Shown: one piece after another, positions 13,601-25,600 of the stretch
Numbering within the stretch: position 1 is the first letter of the stretch
Layout: every line of letters starts with the position of its first letter
DNA from: Trichobilharzia regenti
Lineage: Eukaryota; Platyhelminthes; Trematoda; Strigeidida; Schistosomatidae
Length of the DNA stretch: 64,000 nt
Direction of reading: 5' to 3'
Assembly (NCBI GenBank): GCA_944472135.2
Contig: OX235265.1
Coordinates: 57,671,112 to 57,735,111, forward strand
The notes under the pieces: generated by a model
The model's input: only the letters and a program-made list of their open reading frames with translations
Databases searched by the model: none
Told to the model about the DNA's origin: nothing
Program-made: the position numbers and the translations under genes

Positions 13601-16600
13601 TAGGATTACGGGGAGTGCATCAGCTAATCAGTCATCTATGAACGGAGGATTAATTCCTACCTGTTGGGTTGTGAATATTTGACTGATTTCAAGTTAGCTG
13701 TCATCACAAAATTTACGTCAGTTATTTTTGTTGAATAATATACCCTCAACAGGAAATTGGTACCACCTATCAAAGTTGGCATATGTTTCTGAGATGGCCT
13801 GATATGTAATTTAGTGATGCAATGTGATCCTTTTGAGTTGGAGCCAGTTTGATCGATCTAGTTTGTCTGGCCTCAAAAATCAGTCTCAGTTAGATTTGAC
13901 AGTCTCAATATTGTGTATCGAATCAAGTTTGTTAACTCTGTTCACGATCTCTAAATAAAGACCTTAATATGATTTGGAAAGAAACTCAGAAAACCGCTAG
14001 GAGTAGGCGAACTACACGAAGAATTCATACCATCTCTGAGAAAATTCACATACAGTCTGTTAAACATAAAATGAAGCGGTGTTGAGTCAGAGGTGCCACC
14101 TCTTAAGACTTAAATGTCACTTTGATAACTTGGTTATATCAGAATTGGTACAGAAACACAGTTTGAGTATTTAAACCATCAGCCGTCTGATTTGAAACCT
14201 GTAGACGAGACAAAGGTGTGGTTTAAGTCCAAGACGGTCGATATTTCAGAGCAGTAGCATATTTCTTCTGCTATCCAGCTGAAGTTCTTTACTAAAGCGC
14301 ACATATCAAAGTTAAAATACCCACAGAGCAGTGACAAAATTGTTTTCCTTAGACCAGGTAGGGGTTCTGGTGTCGTGATAATGAATCTGCAGGAGGAAAG
14401 TCAAACTATAGAAGTCATCCGTGATGGACCACGCCACTAACCTTGAGCAACTGGTCAGAATTGAGGATCAATGAAAGCCGTGAATTTGTTGGAAAGATGA
14501 TTCAGAGATCCTTATATGTTTCTGGTTCTGCTCTATAATTCGGTTTGGTTACACCACCTGCAACTCTATTTGGTTATTGAAGGTCGTATGTTAAGGTGGC
14601 TGCTACCACAGAAGGATTACATTTTTAAAATGACAGTGCTACTAATGACACGATGAGATTTTAGGCAGATATGTCAAAAAAAACCTATGCAACAACAGCC
14701 TTCGAAAACAATGAACACATATCCTAAGGGTTTTCTAAGAAAGAACTGACTGACTACAATACCTGTAACGAACTTAAACCAAGAAGTTGACGCATGCCGT
14801 CCAGGATATCAGACATATCAATGAAATTAGTGGTGACAGTGGTGAAATCGCCGTGCTATAAACTACATAGTTGGCTGATACAAAAATCGGAACCAATCCG
14901 AAGAAAGTTGGCAGTTCATAGTGTCAAAGATTCATTTGATTTTTCATACGAATACTTGGTTAGTTGAATATTTCAGATAAACTCGTGATATCATACAACG
15001 TTTCTTCATTATTTACAAATATGCCAAATGAGCAAACAGTGAGAATCATGTACCAGCAGTATGAACTACTCCCACTTCCTGAAAATGAGTTCAGACAATT
15101 ATTAGTTATATGTACGAAGAATTTTCCGTCTCGATTGATTAACGAGACCAGCAGATTTGTGGGGTGTCTATGGATTCGTCTTTGGACCCTGTTCTTGCAG
15201 ACATGCTCATGGCCTACCTTGGACAGATGCGACTGAAATCCGAAATAGAGAAGACAACATATAACTGCAGATATCTTGACGATGCCGTTGCTGTTCGCTG
15301 TGATATACAGAATGCGTCAACCATGCTTGAAAAACTCATCCTCATGTTAAGTTTATAGTGGATTGTCAAAGCAACAACCAGCTGAACTTTCTAGATCTTG
15401 GCATAAAACAAAGAAATAGTGGGACCATCGATAAGATAATCCATAGAAAAGAAGCGTGGACGGGTCAATACTTGAGTTATCATAGTTTTAGCCCAATCGA
15501 TTACAAACGAAGTTCTGCCAGAATACTGTTTAGTAGAGTGAGGGCATTATGTCCAGAAAAGAAGATTAGTGAAGATCTCGTGATTATTGAAAAGGTTCTG
15601 TTGGAGAATGGATATCCCAAGAAGAGAAGAAATGTCTAGACTGAAGGCCGTAACTGTTGAGAAGCAATCGGTTTTATTTGCCTAGTGTACGAAGAGGAAC
15701 AAGCGTCAACAAGAACAGAAAAAAAGAATCCAAGGTTCTTTGAAAAGGATATTTTCCCGCCAGTAGATTGATTCCTCTTTATAATATAAAATGCTCGCTA
15801 ATACAGTTTAAAGTATATGGGTATCCTGCTCATGTCAACTCTAACTGCATTTACGAATTCACATGCACTTGTGGTATCAAATACATTGTAAGGACTGAGA
15901 GGAGAAAATTAACTACAGTCTTCTTAAGAAGATTAAGACTGTTTCCAACTGCAATCGCTAAGCAGCTGATTGACACAGAGTATTCAGTCGAAATCAATGA
16001 AGCTTTTAAAATAATCAGTATAGAGATAAAACCGCAGTTACCTTGGTTTGTAGAAGCCATTGCTGTCAAACGATTTCAGCCTGATCTATGTATGCAGAAA
16101 ATTAGTGTGAATTATCTCCTCTTGGCGTGGTAACTAGACGTCCGTACTGTGTTTCTGTGTTTTTGTTGCGTTACAATTTTTTTTATTATGACTTAGTAGA
16201 CTGAACTCATTACTATTCTTGCAGTTCACTTAATTGTTTGTTAACGTAATAAACTCACTTCTACTTACCATTTCTTTTCACCACCACCGTCTCCCCTCGA
16301 CAGTTCGATCAGATTATATATAAAGAGTCTGATCGTTAGATTATTCAACATCTTTTATTTGCGTTTGTTGTTGCACAACTGTGCTTTTTGAGTTGAAATA
16401 ATTTTGAAGCATGTTTTATATTTATTTACTGATATGTCATTTTTAGGCTGATGGTGGGTGGCTGTTGTAAAACCATGAAATAAAAAGCATGAACTGTTTT
16501 TATCCTGCGAATATGTTCGTCTGATCTTTGTTCATTATCCATGTCCCTAAATAAACTGTAATTATTAGCGATGACAATGGAAGATATTTTCCTAAACGTT

Positions 16601-19600
16601 GACTTAAGTGCGTTGTCTAATGAACTTAGCCAGCCAAATGAGTGTCAGTCTGCATTCTAGTAACATATTTTGCATGGGTGACATATAATCACCAAATAAA
16701 AATAGAATTGACAGTTCAGTTTTTTTTGGATAGCAGAAACAACTGAATTTTCGAATATATGTCAGTTTGGAAATCCTGTGTGCTTTGTTGAAGCAGAGAC
16801 AATGAAACAGTATATCTAGAGAAACTTATACACAACCTTTACTAAGAATGAAATAAGTGTCAACAATTTATCATTTGATGGTGAGACTACCTGCAAGAGC
16901 CCTTGATTGGCAAACTATTATTGCCTTAGTGTGTGATGATGATACAAGTGAAGTGAAACTCTGCATTGTTTAGAGGATTCCAACAGAAAACTATCAGCTA
17001 ACTAGGCCCCCACCCCTCCAGTTCAGCCAAGATACCCACATGCTTGTAACTCCAGAAGATAAGAGAAATGGTAACAGCGTTTTTGAGGGGAAACACACCT
17101 TATTAATGCATTTCCAGCCACATTAAAAATCGGTTAGGTCAGCGGACAAAAAACCATTCTGATTGGTTGGCGACTTACCAGAGGTTAAAAACGGGTTGAA
17201 AAGTCGTCCAGTGAGTATACTTCCTATCCACAACATAAACTAAATCTAGATTTGAGGAATAAACATTTCTACCTCTACGGCCAAGAACTTGAAACATTGA
17301 TTTCAGTTTTGGCCGCTTCCTATTGATTTGCATCTGTATACCACGTGTAAGTCTTGTCCGTAGCAAACCCCACATGCTAACCAAATTACTTCACTGCAAT
17401 CACCAGGGGTGATGACTATCTTATCTATCTTAAATGTTATGTAACTAGTAAACAATTATTTCACTGCTCTGACCTAATAACCATATTGAAAAGTTAAAGT
17501 GTTGTACCACATGTGTTTTGGCACTTCAAACGGATCTATAATGTCTGTAAAAATAACTGAGACTGTGTGCTTTCATTTGAGAGGTGGTTAAACAAGTTAC
17601 TTAGTACTTTATACACTTAATCTGTGTGTGAATACAGAATATCAGTCTGTCACATTACTTAACGCGAAAATAAAACAGTTGACAGATTAGTAAGGATAGT
17701 GGCCTTAAGGCTCATATTAATCTTCTCGGTTCTCTGCAAAATTGAGAATCAATTTTCGTGACACTCAGTGCACGTTACTAACCCGTATAGACGGACCGAC
17801 TTGACATTGGTATTGAAAATACGAATTTTGTTCCTGATGCTGAGTGTAGAAGATTTCCTAACGGGTTTCAGATCCCATTGCGGATAAAATTTTATTTTGA
17901 TAAATCACACACTGTTGTACAGTAATAATAACTGATGACGTTTTGAGCACAAACTATTACTCATAATCATATCAACTTGATATGATTTATGATATGTGAT
18001 TTATTGAAATAAAATGTTATCCATATTAATCTTCCCGATTCTCTGCAAAATTGGGAATCAATGTTGCTTCGAACGACTCATAAAAGGTGTTGATACAGCG
18101 TGCTCCAGCGGAGAAATCTACCAGTCCAAAATTCTAAGGGAGTAACGAACTTCCTGATGTGCATGATTCGACCATGATTTTCGAAACTTAAAGTGATATC
18201 TTTTCATTGGTCAGTTTTTTCATAAGAAAAATAGACACGACAAATTGACGTATAAGCCTTTGTGTAAAATACGGAATCCTAAAATGGCCTGATCCATCAA
18301 CCGCAAATTTGAGAGTGAAAGTAAACGCAGTCGACCAGTCTCTCCTTATATGAGAAGTTGGTGAACCTCTTCATAGATTTAGTCCCCGTTCTTTGATTCC
18401 AGATGATTGAAGTATATAGTGTTGGTTGGTCTATTTCCTTAAGGTTATATTATAATGATGTTCTATTGTCCAGACTGATCTTTCGAATTATCACCGTGAT
18501 ATATTGTAATTTAAACTGCATAACACACTTGAGGTCCAAGTTCTACTCCGAGCAGATGTACTTCCCCACCTTGGAAAAGAGGGAAGGTCGGATGTGAAGC
18601 TAGAAACCTTACACCATAAAAACAATATCGCTTCTGAAACTTCAAAATGTAAAGCCCTTTGTTCCACTTGGAACATATGGGATGTGAAACATCATGTTCA
18701 TTACTTTGTTAGTCATCAGAAACGTCTGTAATGAAAATACAGAAGTATAATTACGCAGAAACTGTTTCGATTTCTCATCATCAGATTGTAAATTATTGAC
18801 TGTATCACTTGCTTATTTATAATTTCCTCCAAAACAATTCATGTCAACTTGGATGAGCTAGTTCAGTTTATTAAAATATGTTGTTCCCCATCCTTTTCTG
18901 TCTTGTTGTTTTCATTCACGTTCCCAGTGGAACATAGGGCTCCAAGCTAGAGGCTTGAAGTTTCTGTAGCAGTGTTAATTTTTACAGGATGGGGTTGCTA
19001 ACCCCATGCCCAACCTTTCCTCTTTACCAGTCTGACAACTGGCTTATCGAGTTGAAGGAATGCGTCGACCGGGGGGTCGAACCCCGAACCATGTTTATGG
19101 TCGGCGAGCGTCCTAAGCGCTGTGCCACCGACGCGCATATATTTTCCCATCCTTTTCTGTCTTACTGAGTCTAAATATCTAGTCTGGATTAATGCATGAC
19201 TTCCGTCTCATTACGGTAGTGTTTTTTCTAGCAAGTAGATAGTGGCTAGCAGCAGACTCGGGAAGGTGTGTTTTGTCCTGTTCACGACTTTTAAGCTGGA
19301 CTCACCTACATCTCAATTACCAATTACCTTCCTAATGAGATTTAAATCTAGCTCCTATCATTTCACATACTGAATTGTTGTCTACATCTAACTGATGTTT
19401 GGTAAACTGAACTGAATTTTCAGCGTTGAACTTTACACAAGAGTCCAGTAGTTCAAGTTACAACACTTTAATTATAAAAGCTCACATAAGAATAAAGCAA
19501 AAAAGAAATGCAAAACTATTTAATAAACGGAAATGCACGAGAGAAAGAAAGAAATATATTCAGAGTAATGAGTGTTTAGTGAATGTTGCAAATCACACTG

Positions 19601-22600
19601 AGTGAATGCATCTACTCCAATGAGAACTCCAACACTCCTCAACCACTGGTACTTGTCATCTCGAGAAGCGCATCGTGGAAAGTCTGCACATCATTATATG
19701 GCTTAAACCAACAGTCAAAGACTTCATGGAATGACGCTATGTTTTTGTTTGATCATCTGTAACAGTTTTCCAACACAACTTTTAATCAGCAAACGCTCCT
19801 CAGCACGCTTAACACGTGTCACAGCATTCTCAGTCGACACAGCTTTACAACCCTATTGATTGAATCCCGTCGTTAGCTAACGGTCCGATGTCGGTCAGAG
19901 AATTATTGAAAGCCAGGCGAACTTCAACCATAGCAGACAACACAAAGTGCCTTCTAGATAATCTTGAACCTAACCGAACTGGCAAATTTGTTGGTTAACT
20001 GTATTCCCATACAGACACTTTTATTCCCCATTAAGTATTGTAAGGAACTCAGCTGATCATAACACAGAGTTCAGCAGCTACACAGAACTAGGAAACAAGA
20101 TGAACAGCAAACTAAAAAAGTAATAAATGATTGGTATTCATGATGAATGATGTGATTAGTCACTTCTGGGTTATTTTGAAGGTTTTTCGGTTGAGTTATT
20201 GTTAGATTTTGCCTGACACAAATAGGATAAGGTCAAAGCCACATGAGTTATAATCTGGTGAATGAAACCTAAATCAACCCTACAACAGGAGGGGAGTGAA
20301 TTCAGCTTGGTTTATTCAAAGGCGATATCTCTGACTGCATTGCTGAACAGTAGTACTTCTAAAAAGTCTTTTTTATAAGCCGTTAAAGGTAAAAAAACCT
20401 CGTCACCTTATAGTCGACCCTAGGCGTTTCACATGTCATTTGATAGACTGTCTGACTACTACTCTGGAATCTGTTTATTATGGATTCTTTTACATACATA
20501 TAGATTTTCCATTAACCACATTGTGATTATATCAGTTTTCTAGTCAATTCTATTTAAACTGTATACCCATATTGTACTTACAGTTATTTTTCATGTATAT
20601 TTTCACTAGCCATATGTTAAACAAGGTTATATGTCTGGTGGCGGGGGTTATGTCCTGTCACGTGCTGGTATTATCAATATAGCTAATGGTTTACAGAATA
20701 CCACAGATTGTATAAATGGTAAATATTCATTTGCTGAAGATGTCAAACTTGGTAAGTGATCATTTTTATCTACACAAGACTTTTCTGACTGAATTGATTC
20801 CAGTGGAATCGGTGGAGGTTTTTACGAAATTGGTTAGGATGAAATTATGGCCTGGCTGGCTGCATTGCAGTAGTGATTAATGTTTCGTTGATACACGTGC
20901 CCAGTCGGAACCCATCAAACTCGCGTTTCTGACTATCTAACTTATCAGATACCTAAGTGACTAAACACAACTCTCAACAACTTCTGGATGCACAAAAAGT
21001 GAATAGACACAAATGGATTATGGATGATTACAAACTTGTGTGTGAATTTAAAAAAACAGAAAGCGTAATCACGAGAAGTAATTCTATTTGGAATATTATC
21101 AAAATCAAAAAATTATTACGTATATCCAAACGAAGTTCACTTTTAACAGTTTGAAAAAATTTGGTCATTGGGTAAATGATATTCATTATAATAAAGGTTT
21201 TTTTGTATTTACCAATGAATGAAAACAAAACGATATTGTTTTTACTGACGTTTCGCTATTTAATGCTAATATGCTGAGATTTTGTAAATTCCGGTTTAAT
21301 AGTACTTTGAGAAAGCTATTAACATTAAATAGCGAAACGTCAGTAAAAACAATATCGTTTTGTTTTTCATTCATTGGGAAATACAAAAAGCCTTTATTAT
21401 AATCAAAAAATTATCATTGTTTGTAAACAACGGGTGAAATGCAATTGTATGGTTAGTTAATCTATGCCACAGTCCAAAAACTTTTCACTTTTTACCTAAC
21501 TGATTTAAATTCAGTGTCAGATAAGAACTCTACTATGTGTGTGTTGCAAGCATATTTGAAAGGCAAGTAGCATGTAGAACAAATTTTAACTCCCAGTTAA
21601 CGTGAAAAAATAAGATTGTTGGAATACTTGAAATGCTGAAATTTTAATGATTTTGTGAAAACGTTGCCTTATTGCTTAACTGAGCTGAAGCCAACATTCC
21701 ATGACTCTGTGAATCATTCGCATATACTAGTGCGGTAACGTTCACCCCTTTACCAACCTCATCTTACTTCGGCTAATGTAGTTATCAGTCAATGGACATG
21801 TACGTGCGTATGTATCCCAGCCAACTCACTTGGAGAAATTTCATGATTTCAATCACTAACTTTTCTTCCTTACTTGTCATCTCTCTTGAATGTCAATATC
21901 ATCCAACCTACTACTTGCATGCGGTGCCACTGAGGCACGTGTAATTGTAATCCGTGAACCTCCTTGTCATCCTTCATCTGCTAATAGCCAAGACAGTGCT
22001 GAACAGCATACAAGTCTAAATATCTACCTAACTTTATTTCTCAGGTTTGAAGAAGCAAGCTCAATCGAGGGTTGGGTTGTGCGTCGGTGGCATAGTGGTT
22101 AGGACTCTTGCCGACCATGTTCATGGTCCGAGGTTCAATCCCCTGCAGAAATCAAGCTGTAATCGAAAAATAAATAAATAGTTTGGCTATAAAAACCCCG
22201 ATATTATCCGCTGACTTCAGGTTCGAATTGAAATAACACAAATGTTTAGATTGCTTTCATTAAATTATTACTATTCACTCTTTGTGCCCTGAGTGAAGTA
22301 TAAGGTTTCTGTAGCACAAATATATTCATCCCTCTTGGTTCCACGCTATCACTTTCAGCTGGCTCGACGACCACCCACAATTCATCCCCATTCGATCATC
22401 TCCATGTCATCTTCAGTCACTCAACTGGTCACTTCACATTCGGATTTCATTTGAGTGTAATAAAAGTGTGTGACTTCGTTGGTGGTCTATCTCCTCAGCG
22501 TATGTATGTCCTATTCATCTCCATTTTCTTCTGCATATTTTTCGGGTAAAATGGTTCTCTACAAAAATTCTCTGTTGCTTATTCACTCTGGCCTTTCAAT

Positions 22601-25600
22601 CTTCAATATCAGGTGAAGGCAGCTGTTGAGGAATGAAATATAATGGGGACAAATTAGTTAAAACTGTACAGAAGAAAGGTTAATTGGGTGAAGACTAGTG
22701 ACGATTAGTGAAATCTGGAAGAACACAAGGAGAAAATACATCTGCGCTTTTAAAAACGATTTTGAGCCACGTTACCAACCTTCGACTCTTTGCCTCCTAA
22801 GAACTCAGGTAGTCTAAATCTTCCTACCTAGTTAAACAGGGAGAATATCATTAAATGGAAGGAACAGGGAAGATTCCTCCTGTTAGAAGACTGAAGTCGA
22901 AAATCAAACCAACATGCAAAGATTCATGGATCAACATCATGTTTTACACTGCATTTGAACATAATTATCTCGGAACATTTGAAGTAGCCTTACAACATGT
23001 CGGCTTTCATCAACCTCTTTTTAAACCACTAGACATAATGCACTTTAATCAGTATTTTGTATTATTTATGGACAGTTGGGAAAATATTGCTCTAAATACA
23101 CTTAATCCTACTCCAAAAATATGGTGGAGATATGTGGATGACACTTTCACAGTATTAAAAACAGAACATATCTCTAGCTACTTGACACATATGAACTCAC
23201 TAGTGAAGGGAATCAAATTCACATTTGAGTCGGAAAATGAACAAGGAGAATTAGCAATGTTAGATTGTAAAATGAAACGAATAGAAGAAGGTAAACTACA
23301 CGTTAGCGTTTATTAAAACCAACGCATTCTAACAGATATTTAGACATTGATTCATCTGATCCGTTATCTGTAAAAACTGGCTAAGTTAAGTGTCTAACAA
23401 ACCCAGCAGTAGCACTAAGTAGTACAAAAAAAGAACTAAATAGTGAAACAAAACAGATAAAAGAAGGTGTTGGTGTCAAATAACTATCCCATAAAATTCA
23501 CTAAGAACATCAAAATGGTCAAAAGCAAAGTAGAAATAACGGTAAAACTATTAATAATAACATAAATAAGAAAGAATATAATGCATCTACAGTTTTACCG
23601 TATAAGGAGGGGACATCTGAAACCAACCCCTACATAGGATTCTCAATAAAGCAGCAATTACAGTGGCATTTAAACCTACAAACTCGCTCAGGGACAAGCT
23701 CTGTAGTTTAAAGGACCCGGTGGATCCAGTTAAACAAATTAATACAATTTACAAAATACCTTGCAATGACTGTGAGTGAAGTCAACTACATGGGTCGAAC
23801 TAGTAGATCAGGAGCAGTGAGATTATCAGAGCATAGGAATTTAGCTAATGTAAGAATGATTTATCCCACGAAGATAAGTAATTGAGAAAAAAACTCAGCA
23901 GCGATCACAGTGCATGCATTAACACACAACCACACAATAGGGTGGGTGAGAGTTAAAATTCTTAAAAGTAGGTAGGTAGGTGGAGAGAGAGAGATTGATT
24001 TCTGAATTCTAGTTCATTGAGTCTACATGCAACACATTCAATCGAAGTGATCAACGCAAACACCAGAGATATGGAAGATATTATCACCAGTCAAATCGGA
24101 GAAAAATGAATAATGTTGAAATTCTATTTTGATTCACATTCTAACATTCTAACAGGTTATTTATTTTTACTGTAAAAATCGTCTTATTTCCCCTCTGATT
24201 GTATTTGATTGATAACACTAATATTATTTCCGAATGTACATTATCGTGTATTGATTTTATTGAAATGTCTAATCCGTTTTACTCATATATATAAATGAAG
24301 CAAAAAAGTTGTGTGACTAACTTGATATGACTATCAGCAACAGTTTGTGCTTGAAACGCCATCAGTTATTATTACTGTACAAAAAACGCTGTGTGATTTA
24401 TCAAAATAAAAACTTATCCATAATGGAGAATATATTGCTTATCCATTGACATTTTGTCTACCTAATCATCAATTTATATTCCGTCAAATTATAAAACACA
24501 TTACAATTTTTATTCGTCACTATCATATTATGAATATTACAGCGTGATAATCTAGTCTACATGTATTCTTTTTAAATTTGAACTTAAGGTCTTTGCGCTG
24601 AAGCTACACACGTCAGCGTAGTCGACAGTTTAGATGCAGAAGGCCGTGAATGCTTCCATCCTTTCTCTCCATCCAGTATGCTTACAAAAGATCCCAAAGG
24701 TTATCCTGACTGGTTTTTGAAGTATAATTACCACAGAATAGATACAGTAAGTTGTCTCTCTGGTATGTGTAAATTATTTTCAGTATATGTTAGAATGACT
24801 ACAGATGTGTTGTAGCTTCGTTTACTGTCACGTGACTTGACGACAACCAGGCATAGTTTCAACGTCATTAGCAGCGACAAGACTGTTTTTACTATAAGCT
24901 AATCAAAGATATAAAAGCGTTGCATGATGGCACGGTTTGAAAAACATAGGTAGCGACAAGGTTATTTGCTATTACGTTGAATATTAACAACGTTATTGAC
25001 TAAAGTAGCCATATTCTCAAGCCTTCATGTGGCTATGATTTATTTGATGTAAATTACTGTAATTTATCGTTATCCCTGAATACTTTTGTGTGCGTCGGTG
25101 GCACAGCGATTAGGACGCTCGCCGACCATGCATATGGTCCAGGGTTCGATCCCCGGCAGACGCACTCCTTCACCTTGCTAAGCCAGAAATAATGCTGGTA
25201 AAGAGGAAAGGTTGGGCATGAGACTAGCAATCCCATCCTGTAAAATCAAACACTGCCACAAAAACTTCAAGCCACTAGCTTGAGGCCCTATGTTCTACTG
25301 GGAACGTGAAGGAAACAAAAATACTTTTGTACCGAGTCGTTTCACGAGCCTATTATTTGTGCAATAAAAGTGGAGATATTCTAGCTCGTCTTCATGATTC
25401 ATCGCCTCACAGTGTACAACACTTTACAAAAATCATATATGTTACATTAACCTTAGCAATCAGAAAGGTATGTGCTTTAATCAAATTATCTGTATTATTT
25501 GAAACATAAACCATAAAGCAAAATATACGAAGTTAAATTAAAATATCTCAACCACCCGATTGCACCGAAAATGCAGTAAGAAAGTAATGAGTCAATGTTA

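Larger units (their letters stand above)
12983..20609 (+). other. Intron 2 (7.6 kb), mobile-element remnants
   Basis: The intron holds an RTE LINE fragment (about 13100-13310), a reverse Sm-alpha-like fragment (about 13319-13460), PLE copy 1 (about 14150-16135), another RTE fragment (about 17780-17880), a repeat shared with 24310-24425 (17880-18000), SINE pieces at 18595-18685 and 18911-19134, and otherwise unrecognised sequence, including 19600-20000. Confidence 0.6.
20752..24588 (+). other. Intron 3 (3.8 kb), mobile-element remnants
   Basis: The intron holds a foldback element (21185-21403), a SINE with an internal deletion (22081-22180), an RTE fragment (about 22330-22640) and PLE copy 2 with its likely 3' region (22855-24430). 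No host coding exon is seen inside. Confidence 0.6.
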
